From the NCBI GenBank assembly GCA_009379815.1, contig WHSY01000003.1, forward strand, positions 36,080 through 100,079: DNA of 64,000 nucleotides, written 5' to 3'. A model generated the notes under the pieces. It ran no database searches, was not told the DNA's origin, and saw nothing but the letters and a program-made list of their open reading frames with translations. Shown piece by piece: positions 22,262-30,728 of the stretch. Numbering within the stretch: position 1 is the stretch's first letter; each line of letters begins with the position of its first letter. Source of the DNA: Pseudonocardiaceae bacterium. GTDB taxonomy: Bacteria > Actinomycetota > Actinomycetes > Mycobacteriales > Pseudonocardiaceae. The position numbers and the translations under genes were made by a program.

Positions 22262-23167
22262 GTGACGAGCAGCGCGTGGACACGTCGTGACTTCCTGCGG
22301 CGGACGGCGGCAGCGGGCGGCCTCGCCGTCGGCGGCTCGCTGCTCGCCGGTGCCTGTAGCCGTGTCGAGGAAGGCGGCAACGCCCTGTCGTCGGCCAGGG
22401 AGAGCGGCACGATCCGGGTCGGCATCGCGGGTGAGGTGCCCTACGGCTTCACCAACGAGGAGGGGCGGGTCACGGGCCAGGCGCCGGAGGTGGCGCGGGT
22501 CGTGTTCGGCGCGCTCGGGATCGACCAGGTCGAAGCTCAGCAGGTGGAGTTCGACGGGCTGATCCCGGGACTGAACGCTCGGCGGTTCGACGTCGTGTCG
22601 GCGGGCATGTTCATCACCCCGGAGCGCTGCCAGCAGGCGTCGTTCTCGATTCCGGACTATCTGGCACCGACGGCCTTCCTGGTTCCGTCCGGCAACCCCG
22701 AGCGGGTGACCCGCTTCACCGACATCGTCGAGAAGCGGCTGCCGATCGCGGTGCTCAGCGGCGCTGTGGAGGGTGGATACGCCGAGGACATCGGTGTCCC
22801 GCCCAATCAGATCCAGACCCTGGGGGACCAGGTCGGCATGCTGCAGGCCGTGATCAACCAGCGGGCCTATGCGGCCGTGCTCACCAACATCTCGCTGAAC
22901 CGGCTCGTCGAGGACAACCCCGACGCGGGGGTCGAGGTCACCGAGGGCTTCTTCCCGGTGATCAATGGCGAGGAGGTCCTGTCGGCGGGCGGGTTCGTCT
23001 TCCGCGACTCCGACAACGACCTTCGCACGGCCTTCAACGAAGAGCTGCGCAGCGCACACCAGGACGGGCGGTGGCTCGAGGCCGCTCGCCCGTTCGGGTT
23101 CACCGAGGAGAACCTGCCCCCCGAGGACCTCACCACCGAGCAGTTGTGCCAAGCGCCCGGCGGCTGA
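22262..23167 (+). CDS. ehuB: Ectoine/hydroxyectoine ABC transporter, substrate-binding lipoprotein
   Basis: Captures a small solute outside the membrane for the EhuCD permease. A twin-arginine signal (WTRRDFLRR) and a lipobox (SLLAGAC, Cys32) indicate Tat export and lipid anchoring. The mature part is a family 3 (amino-acid type) binding protein: TIRVGIAGEVPYGF, RRFDVVSAGMFITPERC, and the C-terminal VLSAGGFVFRDSDNDL. GTG 22262 is set by AAGGAG eight bases upstream. Four consecutive genes in order B-C-D-A match ehuBCDA. The ectoine assignment is by family resemblance; another zwitterionic solute or amino acid is possible. Confidence 0.85.
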   Translation: MTSSAWTRRDFLRRTAAAGGLAVGGSLLAGACSRVEEGGNALSSARESGTIRVGIAGEVPYGFTNEEGRVTGQAPEVARVVFGALGIDQVEAQQVEFDGLIPGLNARRFDVVSAGMFITPERCQQASFSIPDYLAPTAFLVPSGNPERVTRFTDIVEKRLPIAVLSGAVEGGYAEDIGVPPNQIQTLGDQVGMLQAVINQRAYAAVLTNISLNRLVEDNPDAGVEVTEGFFPVINGEEVLSAGGFVFRDSDNDLRTAFNEELRSAHQDGRWLEAARPFGFTEENLPPEDLTTEQLCQAPGG

Positions 23168-23184
23168 TGGTCAGGCGGTGACGG

Positions 23185-23895
23185 ATGTTCGGAGACGTTC
23201 CCGGGTTTCTCCGCACCATCCTCGAGGGGGCCTCGACCACGCTCGCCGTCACGGCGGGCGGGATCGTCTTCGCGACGGTGATGTCGTTCGTCGCCGGGCT
23301 CGCGATGCTCGCGCCCGCCAGGTCGGTGCGGGCGGTCAGCCGGATCTATGTCGAGGTGTGGCGGGGTACCTCCGAGATCGTGCAGTTGTTCTGGATCTTC
23401 CTCGCGTTGCCGATCCTCGTCGGGATCCAGCTCGTGCCGCTGTGGGCGGGCATCCTCGTCATCGGTCTCAACGGAGGCGCCTACGGCGCGGAGATCGTGC
23501 GCGGCGCGGTGCAGGCGGTCCCGCGTGCCCAGCGTGAGGGAGCCGTCGCGCTGAACCTCTCACCGTTCGACCGGATGCGGCGGGTGGTCCTGCCACAGGC
23601 CCTGGTCGACATGGTGCCCCCGTTCAACAACCTGTTCATCCAGCTGCTCAAGGGCAGTGCCCTGGTGTCCCTGGTCTTCCTGCAGGACTTGACCTTTCAG
23701 GCGCAGGCGGTGGTGCTGCCGACCAACACCGACCAGGCCCTCACGATTCTGACGCTGCTGCTGCTGGTCTACCTGGCCCTGTCCATCGTGATCACCGCTG
23801 CGATGCGGTTCTTGGAACGGTGGGCGGCGGCGCTGGTGGGCCGGCAACCGTCCACGCGGTCGCGAGAGGTCGCGCTGTCGGGCGGTGCAGCGTGA
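23185..23895 (+). CDS. ehuC: Ectoine/hydroxyectoine ABC transporter, permease EhuC
   Basis: Membrane-spanning half of the importer, His/Glu/Gln/Arg permease family. 236 residues with about five membrane helices and the cytoplasmic EAA loop (GAVQAVPRAQREGAVALNLSPFDRMRRVVLPQA) that contacts the ATPase EhuA. The ATG is 17 bases after ehuB. Its stop overlaps the ehuD start (GTGA), implying coupled translation of the two permease subunits. Confidence 0.88.
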   Translation: MFGDVPGFLRTILEGASTTLAVTAGGIVFATVMSFVAGLAMLAPARSVRAVSRIYVEVWRGTSEIVQLFWIFLALPILVGIQLVPLWAGILVIGLNGGAYGAEIVRGAVQAVPRAQREGAVALNLSPFDRMRRVVLPQALVDMVPPFNNLFIQLLKGSALVSLVFLQDLTFQAQAVVLPTNTDQALTILTLLLLVYLALSIVITAAMRFLERWAAALVGRQPSTRSREVALSGGAA

Positions 23896-24554
23896 ACGAC
23901 AAGTGGAGCTGGGACTACGTCGCGGAGATCCTGCCCGACCTGCTGCGCGGGCTGCTGGTCACCGTCCAGGCCACGGCACTGGGCGCGATCCTCGCCTACG
24001 CGCTCGGTCTGGTGCTCGCGCTGCTCCGTCGCTCCCAGATTCCGGTGCTCAGCCAGCTGACCTGGGCGTTCATCGAGGTCATCCGCAGCACACCGTTGCT
24101 GGTGCACATCTACTTCGTCTTCAACGTGCTGCCGCAGTTCGGCATCACGCTCAGCCCGCTGACGTCGGGTGTGCTCGCGATCGGGGTGCACTACGCGTGC
24201 TACACCGCCGAGGTCTACCGCGCCGGTATCGACGGCGTGCCGCGAGGCCAGTGGGAGGCGTGCACCGCGCTGAGCCTGCCCCGCGGGCGGGTGTGGACCG
24301 CTGTCATCCTGCCGCAGGCCATCCCGAGAGTGCTGCCCGCACTGGGCAACTACACGATCTCGATGTACAAGGAGGTACCACTGATGTTCGCCATCGGTGT
24401 CCTCGACATCGTGGGCCGTGCCCAAGAGGCGGCCTCGGAGAGCTTCCGTGCGGTGGAGCCCTACACGATCGCCGGGCTGTTCTTCCTCGCGCTGAGCTAT
24501 CCCGCCGGGGTCCTGGTGAGACGATTGGAGCGCCGAGTTGGCTACGCACAGTGA
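23892..24554 (+). CDS. ehuD: Ectoine/hydroxyectoine ABC transporter, permease EhuD
   Basis: Second permease subunit, 220 residues, with about five helices. It has the conserved N-terminal element FIEVIRSTPLLVHIYFVFNVLPQ and an EAA loop (GVPRGQWEACTALSLPRGRVWTAVILPQAIP). The GTG start overlaps the ehuC stop by four bases, and its 3' end overlaps ehuA by 17 bases. The tight overlaps show one operon. Confidence 0.88.
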   Translation: MNDKWSWDYVAEILPDLLRGLLVTVQATALGAILAYALGLVLALLRRSQIPVLSQLTWAFIEVIRSTPLLVHIYFVFNVLPQFGITLSPLTSGVLAIGVHYACYTAEVYRAGIDGVPRGQWEACTALSLPRGRVWTAVILPQAIPRVLPALGNYTISMYKEVPLMFAIGVLDIVGRAQEAASESFRAVEPYTIAGLFFLALSYPAGVLVRRLERRVGYAQ

Positions 24555-25356
24555 GCCGGTGGGAGCTCCCGCCCACGCGAGTCCGGACCTGATGATCCGG
24601 TTCGACAAGGTGGTCAAGCGCTTCGGCGACAACGTGGTGCTGCGCGAGCTCGACTTCCAGGTCAGGCCCGGGGAGCACGTCTGCCTCATCGGCCCCAGTG
24701 GCTCGGGCAAGACGACGATCCTGCGGCTGCTCATGACCCTGGAGCGGGTCGACAGCGGCACGATCGACGTGGGCGGCGAGTGCCTGACGCACATGCAGCA
24801 CCGCGGCAAGCGGGTACCCGCCGACGAGAAGCACCTGCGCACGGTGCGCAAGCGGATCGGGATGGTGTTCCAGCAGTTCAACCTGTTCCCGAACATGAAG
24901 GTGCTGCAGAACCTGACCGAGGCTCCGGTCAGGGTGCTGGGGCTGTCCAGGGATCAGGCCGAGCAGCGAGCCCTGGAGCTGCTCGAGATGGTGGGGCTCC
25001 GTGACCGCGCGGATGCGCACCCGTCACAGCTTTCCGGTGGTCAGCAGCAGCGGGTGGCCATCGCGCGTGCGCTGGCGATGCATCCCGACGTGCTGCTGCT
25101 CGACGAGGTCACCTCGGCGCTGGACCCCGAGCTGGTGGCCGACGTGCTCAACGTGCTCAAGGACATCGCCAAGACCACCGACATCACCATGTTGATCGTG
25201 ACGCACGAGATGGGGTTCGCCCAGGACGTCGCCGACCGGGTGCTGATGTTCGACCAGGGGCGGGTCGTCGAGCAGGCGGCGCCGGGCAAACTGTTCACCG
25301 ATCCGGACCAGCAGCGCACCCGCGACTTCCTGCGGGCGGTGCTCGAACGACGGTGA
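24538..25356 (+). CDS. ehuA: Ectoine/hydroxyectoine ABC transporter, ATP-binding protein
   Basis: Powers import through EhuCD. Seen: Walker A GPSGSGKT, the Q-loop VFQQFNLFPNMKVLQN, the ABC signature LSGGQQQR, Walker B VLLLDEVTSALDPE and the switch His in VTHEMGFA. The proposed start is TTG 24538, which has GGAG eight bases upstream and overlaps ehuD; the next in-frame ATG (24592) lies just before the conserved domain and is the alternative. The product is 272 residues. Confidence 0.9.
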   Translation: MATHSEPVGAPAHASPDLMIRFDKVVKRFGDNVVLRELDFQVRPGEHVCLIGPSGSGKTTILRLLMTLERVDSGTIDVGGECLTHMQHRGKRVPADEKHLRTVRKRIGMVFQQFNLFPNMKVLQNLTEAPVRVLGLSRDQAEQRALELLEMVGLRDRADAHPSQLSGGQQQRVAIARALAMHPDVLLLDEVTSALDPELVADVLNVLKDIAKTTDITMLIVTHEMGFAQDVADRVLMFDQGRVVEQAAPGKLFTDPDQQRTRDFLRAVLERR

Positions 25357-25386
25357 TGCAGGGTTCTGCCACGGACCGTCGCGCGC

Positions 25387-25392
25387 TACCGT
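25387..25392 (+). promoter_or_regulatory. -10 element TACCGT for leaderless crotonase-fold gene
   Basis: TACCGT ends six bases before the ATG at 25399; no ribosome site. Confidence 0.55.
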
Positions 25393-25398
25393 CGAGGT

Positions 25399-26172
25399 AT
25401 GGGCAGCTTCGCACCACTGGGAATCGATCGAGACGGCGACACCGTCCGCATCACCATGCGCCGCCCGGAGCGGCGCAACGCGCTCTCGGAGGACCACCTC
25501 GTCGAGCTGCGTGACGCGTTCGCCGAGGCCGGTCACAGTGACGCCACCGGCATCGTGCTCGGTGCCGAGGGCAAGGCCTTCTCGGCCGGTCACGACTTCG
25601 CCGACGTGGCATCGCGCGACCTGTCGGGAGTGCGGGACCTGCTGACGCTGTGCACCGAGGTGATGCGCACGATCCAGTCGGTGCCCCAGGTCGTCATCGC
25701 CCGGGTGCACGCGCTGGCCACCGCGGCCGGCTGCCAGCTGGTCGCGTCCTGCGACCTCGCGGTGGCGGGGGAGTCGGCCGCCTTCGCGCTACCGGGTGGC
25801 AAGGGCGGCTGGTTCTGCCACACGCCCGCGGTCCCGGTGGCGCGGGCAGTGGGGCGCAAGCGGCTGATGGAGATGGCGCTGACCGGCGACGCCGTCGACG
25901 CCGCCACAGCCGCGGACTGGGGCCTGGTCAACCGCGTGGTGCCCGACGCCGAGCTCGACGCCGCCGTCGACGACCTGCTCGCCCGAGCGACACGGGGCAG
26001 CCGCGCGAGCAAGGGCCTGGGCAAGCAGACCCTCTACGCGCAGCTCGACCGTCCCGAGGCCGACGCCTACAGCGTCGCCCTCGACGTCATGGCCTCGGCC
26101 TCGCAGACACCGGCGGCCAAGGAGGGCATGGCGGCGTTCGTCGAGAAGCGCCAGCCCGTCTGGCCGGACTGA
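25399..26172 (+). CDS. Crotonase-fold (enoyl-CoA hydratase/isomerase family) protein lacking both catalytic Glu
   Basis: 257 residues with the crotonase fold: RPERRNALSEDHL, the first oxyanion segment AFSAGHDFADV (A-G-H-D-F) and the second oxyanion segment ALATAAGCQLVASCDL. The two glutamates of enoyl-CoA hydratase (rat Glu144, Glu164) align with Gln113 (GCQL) and Gly133 (LPGG), so ordinary hydration of enoyl-CoA is unlikely. The pattern resembles the ECHDC3-like branch, whose activity is not settled. It follows ehuA by 42 bases but has its own -10 element, so it need not belong to the transporter operon. Confidence 0.85.
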   Translation: MGSFAPLGIDRDGDTVRITMRRPERRNALSEDHLVELRDAFAEAGHSDATGIVLGAEGKAFSAGHDFADVASRDLSGVRDLLTLCTEVMRTIQSVPQVVIARVHALATAAGCQLVASCDLAVAGESAAFALPGGKGGWFCHTPAVPVARAVGRKRLMEMALTGDAVDAATAADWGLVNRVVPDAELDAAVDDLLARATRGSRASKGLGKQTLYAQLDRPEADAYSVALDVMASASQTPAAKEGMAAFVEKRQPVWPD

Positions 26173-26230
26173 ACTCCGACGCGACGCCCCGGGGCGCGGA
26201 GCATCCGGGTCGCGCCGTGAAGCGGGTGAG

Positions 26231-27571
26231 TCAGGGGCCCTGCTCGGCCAGCTCGCGCTCCGCCACCGTGCCGCGCAGCGGCTTGCCCGCCGTCTCCTTC
26301 ATCATCAGGATCGGCACCAGGCCGACCAGGGCTGCGGCCATCAGGTAGTAGGCCGGGATGAACTGGTTGCCCGACTGCTCGATCATGAACGCGACCACCG
26401 CAGGCGCGGTGCCACCGAAGATCGATGTCGATACGTTGTAGCTGATGGCGAAGCCGCCGTAGCGGACGCGGGTGTCGAAGATCGCCGGCAGCGTCCCGCC
26501 CAGTAGGCACAGCAGGCAGACCAGGAAGAACGATAGGATCACCAGGCCGAGCGCGGTGGTCGCCGCGTTCCCGAGCGAGAGCAGCTTGAACGCCGGCCAC
26601 GAGAACACCAGGAAGCCGAGGCACCCGGTGAGCAGCAGCGGCTTGCGGCCGATCCGGTCCGACAGCGCGCCCATCGGGAGGATCACCGCCATCATCCCGA
26701 GCTGCGCGATGATGATCAATACCAGGCCGGTGGTCTCCGAGATGTCCAGCACCTGTGTGAGGTAGGTGGGCATGTAGGTGAGCATCGTGTAGACCGCGAT
26801 GTTCAGCAGCACCACGAAGCCGAAGCAGGTGAGCATGTCGCGCCAGTGGTTGACGCAGAGGTCCTTGAGCGGCGAGTCCTCCCTGCTGTCGACGTCCTGC
26901 TCCTGGAACGCCGGCGTCTCGTCGAGCTTCAGCCGCAGGTAAAGCCCGATGATGCCGAGCGGGAGCGCGACCAGGAACGGGACGCGCCAGCCCCAGCCGG
27001 TGATCGCCTCGTCGGACAGGGTGGTGATCAGCACGGTGCTGATGACAGCACCGAGGGTGAACCCGCCGAGCGTGCCGAACTCCAGGAAGCTGCCGAAGAA
27101 CCCCCGGCGACGGTAGGGCGCGTACTCCGACATGAACGTCGCCGCGCCGCCGTACTCGCCGCCGGTCGAGAAGCCTTGGACCATGCGAGCGGCCACCAGC
27201 AGCGCGGGTGCCCAGAACCCGACCTGGTCGTAGGTCGGCAGTACTCCGATGGCGAACGTGGCACCTGCCATCAGCAGGATGGTGAGCGCGAGGACGGGCT
27301 TGCGCCCGATCCGGTCGCCGAGCGGCCCGAAGAACAGGCCACCGAGTGGCCTGAGGAGGAACGACGCGGCGAAGACGATGAACGCTTCGAGCGTGCGCGC
27401 GGTATCGCTGCTCTCGGGAAAGAAGTTCGCCCCGATGTACACCACGACGTAGCTATAGGCCGCGAAGTCGAACCACTCGGTGGCGTTCCCGATCGCGGCG
27501 GCACCGACTGCCTTGCGGACCGTCGAGGTGTCCGGCTCGGCGCCCGCCGCGCCCTGCTGCGCTGACGTCAC
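26231..27571 (-). CDS. MHS-family major facilitator transporter (ProP/ShiA-like)
   Basis: 446 residues, twelve predicted membrane helices. The family signature GNATEWFDFAAYSYVV near helix 1 and GPLGDRIGRKPVLALTI between helices 2 and 3, with a second copy GALSDRIGRKPLLL between 8 and 9, place it in the metabolite:H+ symporter (MHS) group, which includes proline/betaine ProP and shikimate or dicarboxylate carriers. The substrate cannot be assigned. Proximity to the ectoine importer makes an osmolyte plausible but unproven. The GTG start has GGGAGGA just upstream. Convergent with the crotonase gene. Confidence 0.85.
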   Translation of the reverse strand: MTSAQQGAAGAEPDTSTVRKAVGAAAIGNATEWFDFAAYSYVVVYIGANFFPESSDTARTLEAFIVFAASFLLRPLGGLFFGPLGDRIGRKPVLALTILLMAGATFAIGVLPTYDQVGFWAPALLVAARMVQGFSTGGEYGGAATFMSEYAPYRRRGFFGSFLEFGTLGGFTLGAVISTVLITTLSDEAITGWGWRVPFLVALPLGIIGLYLRLKLDETPAFQEQDVDSREDSPLKDLCVNHWRDMLTCFGFVVLLNIAVYTMLTYMPTYLTQVLDISETTGLVLIIIAQLGMMAVILPMGALSDRIGRKPLLLTGCLGFLVFSWPAFKLLSLGNAATTALGLVILSFFLVCLLCLLGGTLPAIFDTRVRYGGFAISYNVSTSIFGGTAPAVVAFMIEQSGNQFIPAYYLMAAALVGLVPILMMKETAGKPLRGTVAERELAEQGP

Positions 27572-27800
27572 GGTTCCTCCCTAGCCTCCATGACCCGCTG
27601 GCCTCGTCGACGTCACCGCTGGAGGACGAGGAGCGGAGCAGCACCGTGGCTCCTCGACCCCGATTTGACGCATCTCGCAAGACAAGTGCGCACGGTGCTG
27701 CATCGACGCCCGTCACGCAAGTGGGGGTTGCCACTCGGCGGGCAATCCAGCCTGGAGGGCCCCTGTCCCGGGGGTTGTGCGCAGTGCAACCATGTGACGC

Positions 27801-28409
27801 GTGGCACAACCCGACGCATCGGCGGTGGATGCATTCTGGTCCTGGTGGTCGGGCCGTTTCCGTGAGGTCCTGGGAGCGGCCATCGACGAGAACCGGGTCG
27901 AGCAGGTGGCGGATCCGCTGGCCGCCCGGCTGCGAAAAGTTCATCCCGGCCTGCTCTTCGACCTGCGACCCGGTGCGACGGCGCGGATCGCGTTGGTGAT
28001 CGGAGCCAACGAGAATTGCCCGGACGGCGTCGTGGAGCAGGTGCTGGCGGCGGCGCCGGAGGCTGACGACCGGTGGGAGTACGGACCTGCGGACGCGCCC
28101 ATCCCCGATCCTCGGGAGCTGGCGCTCAAGGCCGGTGACCGCACGATCGACCTGGCGCGGATGCGTGTCGGGATGCAGGTCGACGAGCGGGCGAGGGTGC
28201 TGGAGCTCGCCGTGTACCACCCGGAGCTGGGCGAGGTCGCGGCGGAGCATCAGGAGTCGGTGGCCACCACTGCGATGAACGCGGTCGCCGGGCACGCCCC
28301 ACCGCTGCAGCATCGGACGAAGCTGCGGCTGACGTGTGCGCCGCCCGAGGACGGCGTGGACCTGGCCGAGCTCCGGGAGCGTCTGGCCGCGCTCGAGGGC
28401 ACGCTCTGA
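27801..28409 (+). CDS. Hypothetical protein upstream of nucS
   Basis: 202 residues, soluble, acidic, no signal peptide or membrane segment and no motif I recognise. The N-terminal part (VDAFWSWWSGRFREVLGAAID) and the segment HPGLLFDLRPGATARIALVIGANE look like a compact globular alpha/beta protein. It ends 18 bases before nucS on the same strand. GTG 27801 is the only reasonable start; it has neither a ribosome site nor a clear -10. Codon use is like the neighbours, so a real gene is likely. It could be part of a nucS operon, although nucS has its own -10 element. Confidence 0.65.
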   Translation: MAQPDASAVDAFWSWWSGRFREVLGAAIDENRVEQVADPLAARLRKVHPGLLFDLRPGATARIALVIGANENCPDGVVEQVLAAAPEADDRWEYGPADAPIPDPRELALKAGDRTIDLARMRVGMQVDERARVLELAVYHPELGEVAAEHQESVATTAMNAVAGHAPPLQHRTKLRLTCAPPEDGVDLAELRERLAALEGTL

Positions 28410-28413
28410 GGCG

Positions 28414-28419
28414 TAGCCT
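28414..28419 (+). promoter_or_regulatory. -10 element TAGCCT for leaderless nucS
   Basis: TAGCCT ends eight bases before the GTG at 28428 and begins five bases after the stop codon of the upstream gene. Confidence 0.55.
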
Positions 28420-28427
28420 GCACGGTC

Positions 28428-29087
28428 GTGCGCCTCGTCATCGCCCGCTGCCAGGTGGACTATCTCGGCAGGCTGACCGCACACCTGCCGATGGCCCCCC
28501 GGCTGTTGTTGGTCAAGGCCGACGGCTCGGTGAGCGTGCACGCCGACGACAGGGCCTACAAGCCGCTGAACTGGATGAGCCCGCCGTGCTCGCTGGCCGA
28601 GCAGCCCGACCGGTGGACGGTGACGAATCGGGCAGGCGAGCGGCTGATCATCGAGATCGACGAGGTGCTGCACGACTCGGTCCATGAGCTCGGTGCGGAC
28701 CCCGGCCTGGTCAAGGACGGCGTCGAGGCACACCTGCAGGCGCTGCTCGCCGCGCACACCACGGTGCTGGGCGCGGGCTTCACGCTGGTCCGGCGCGAGT
28801 ACCCGACCGCGATCGGCCCGGTGGACCTGTTGTGCCGCGATGCGGCCGGGCTCGTCGTCGCGGTCGAGGTCAAGCGTCGCGGTGAGATCGACGGCGTCGA
28901 GCAGCTCACCCGCTACGTGGAGCTGCTCAATCGCGATCCCGGCCTGGCTCCCGTCACCGGGCTGTTCGCGGCGCAGCAGATCAAGCCGCAGGCGCGCACG
29001 CTCGCCGTCGACCGTGGCATCCGGTGCGTGACCGTGGATTACGACGAGCTTCGCGGCGCTGACAGCGACGAGCTGCGGCTGTTCTGA
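28428..29087 (+). CDS. nucS: Mismatch-specific endonuclease NucS/EndoMS
   Basis: Cuts both strands at mismatched DNA and carries out the MutS/MutL-independent mismatch repair of actinobacteria and archaea. 219 residues: an N-terminal DNA-binding and dimerisation domain (1-about 105) and a RecB-like nuclease domain with catalytic residues Asp133 (GPVDLLC), Glu147 and Lys149 (VAVEVKRRG). The protein ends in LRLF, the sliding-clamp-binding tail expected for this family. Its presence fits a high-GC actinobacterium without MutS/MutL. Confidence 0.95.
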   Translation: MRLVIARCQVDYLGRLTAHLPMAPRLLLVKADGSVSVHADDRAYKPLNWMSPPCSLAEQPDRWTVTNRAGERLIIEIDEVLHDSVHELGADPGLVKDGVEAHLQALLAAHTTVLGAGFTLVRREYPTAIGPVDLLCRDAAGLVVAVEVKRRGEIDGVEQLTRYVELLNRDPGLAPVTGLFAAQQIKPQARTLAVDRGIRCVTVDYDELRGADSDELRLF

Positions 29088-29113
29088 CCCCGAGAGCCAT
29101 GTGGAGGGCTGCG

Positions 29114-30616
29114 ATGACCCGGACGGTGCAGCACGGCAGTGGTTCGGCGGACGTCGCGACGTTCGCCTCGGTCGACCCGCGCACCGGCGAGGTCGTCGAC
29201 CATCACCCGGTGCACGTTGCGAGCGACGTGGCGGCGGCGGTGGACCGGGCGCGGCGGGCTGCGGCCTGGTGGGGCGGACTCGGGTACTCGCAGCGGCGGC
29301 GCAGGCTGCGTGCGTGGCGAGCGCTGCTCGCCCGACGGATCGACGAGCTGGCCGCGTTGATCAGCGCCGAGACCGACAAGCCGCGCGACGATGCCCGCCT
29401 CGAGATCGTCCTGGTCGTCGACCATCTGGACTGGGCGGCTCGCAACGCGGAGAAGGTGCTGGGCAAGCGCAAGGTCGCCGCCGGCCTGCTGATGGTCAAC
29501 GAGGCGGCCACGCTGGAGTACCAGCCGCACGGCGTCGTGGGCGTGATCGGGCCCTGGAACTACCCGGCGTTCACCCCGATGGGCTCCATCGGCTACGCGC
29601 TGGCAGCCGGTAACGCCGTGGTCTTCAAGCCCAGCGAGCTCACCCCGGGTGTCGGGGCGTGGCTGGCCGACTCGCTCGCCGAGGTGGTCGGCGAGCACCC
29701 GGTGCTGCAGGTCGTCACGGGCTTCGGGGAGACCGGTGCCGCGCTGTGCCGCGCGGGCGTCGGCAAGCTGTCCTTCACCGGATCCACGGCCATCGCGAGG
29801 AAGGTGATGGCCGCCTGCGCGGAGAGCCTGACGCCGGTGCTCATCGAGTGCGGGGGCAAGGACGCGCTGCTCGTCGACGCGGATGCCGACCTCGACGCCG
29901 CGGCCGACGCCGCGGTCTGGGGCAGCATGTCCAACGCCGGGCAGACCTGCATCGGCGTGGAGCGCGTCTACGTCGTCGACTCGGTCGCCGAGGCGTTGAC
30001 CGAGCGGCTCGAGGCGCGGGCACGGCGGTTGCGTCCCGGCGCGGAGCCCGGCGCCGACTTCGGCCCGATCACCATGCCCGGCCAGCTCGACATCATCCGG
30101 GTGCACCTCACCGACGCGCTCGACGGTGGCGCCCGCGCCCTGGTCGGTGGTGCTGAGTCGATCCGGCCGCCCTACGTCGAGCCCGTCGTGCTGGTGGACG
30201 TGCCCGCTGACTCGACCGCGCTGACCGAGGAGACCTTCGGTCCCACGGTCACCGTGACCACCGTCGGCGATCTCGACGATGCGGTGGCACGGGTCAACGA
30301 GGGCCGCTACGGGCTGGGCGCGGCAGTGTTCTCGTCCCGGCGCGGCGAGGAGATCGCGGCCGCACTGCACTGCGGGATGGTGTCGGTCAACGGGGTGATC
30401 TCGTTCGCCGCGGTGCCCTCGTTGCCGTTCGGCGGTGTGGGTGACTCCGGGTTCGGCCGCATCCACGGTGCGGACGGGCTACGCGAGTTCGCCCGTCCCA
30501 AGGCCGTCACCCGTCGCCGGTTCCGCCCGCCGCTGCGGCTGCTCACGTTCCGGCGATCCCCCGGGGCGGTCGGGCTGCTGTTGCGGGTGATCCGGCTGCG
30601 CTACGGGCGCGGCTGA
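29114..30616 (+). CDS. Aldehyde dehydrogenase (NAD(P)+), ALDH superfamily
   Basis: Oxidises an aldehyde to the acid. Seen: GPWNYPAFTPMGS (cofactor site), VFKPSELTP, FTGSTAIARKVM, the general-base Glu in LIECGGKDALL and the nucleophile Cys in SNAGQTCIGVERVYV. 500 residues from ATG 29114, which has GGAGGG five bases upstream; an earlier ATG at 29099 is less good. The last 35-40 residues are basic and hydrophobic (RRRFRPPLRLLTFRRSPGAVGLLL), a tail that may bring the enzyme to the membrane, as in fatty aldehyde dehydrogenases. Substrate unknown. Confidence 0.9.
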   Translation: MTRTVQHGSGSADVATFASVDPRTGEVVDHHPVHVASDVAAAVDRARRAAAWWGGLGYSQRRRRLRAWRALLARRIDELAALISAETDKPRDDARLEIVLVVDHLDWAARNAEKVLGKRKVAAGLLMVNEAATLEYQPHGVVGVIGPWNYPAFTPMGSIGYALAAGNAVVFKPSELTPGVGAWLADSLAEVVGEHPVLQVVTGFGETGAALCRAGVGKLSFTGSTAIARKVMAACAESLTPVLIECGGKDALLVDADADLDAAADAAVWGSMSNAGQTCIGVERVYVVDSVAEALTERLEARARRLRPGAEPGADFGPITMPGQLDIIRVHLTDALDGGARALVGGAESIRPPYVEPVVLVDVPADSTALTEETFGPTVTVTTVGDLDDAVARVNEGRYGLGAAVFSSRRGEEIAAALHCGMVSVNGVISFAAVPSLPFGGVGDSGFGRIHGADGLREFARPKAVTRRRFRPPLRLLTFRRSPGAVGLLLRVIRLRYGRG

Positions 30617-30728
30617 GTGGCCGTTCGTCGTACGGTGTCGGGTGTCACGGTCGAGGCCCGGTGCGGTTCGCACCCGTGACAGGATCGCCGCAACGGCGGG
30701 AGCATCCCCAACGCGCGGGAGGTAGTCA

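Noticed and set aside
26173..26230. Terminator between the crotonase and MHS transporter genes
   Set aside because: CGCCCCGGGGCG at 26185-26196 is palindromic but has no loop and no extension of the stem, so it is not convincing as a hairpin.
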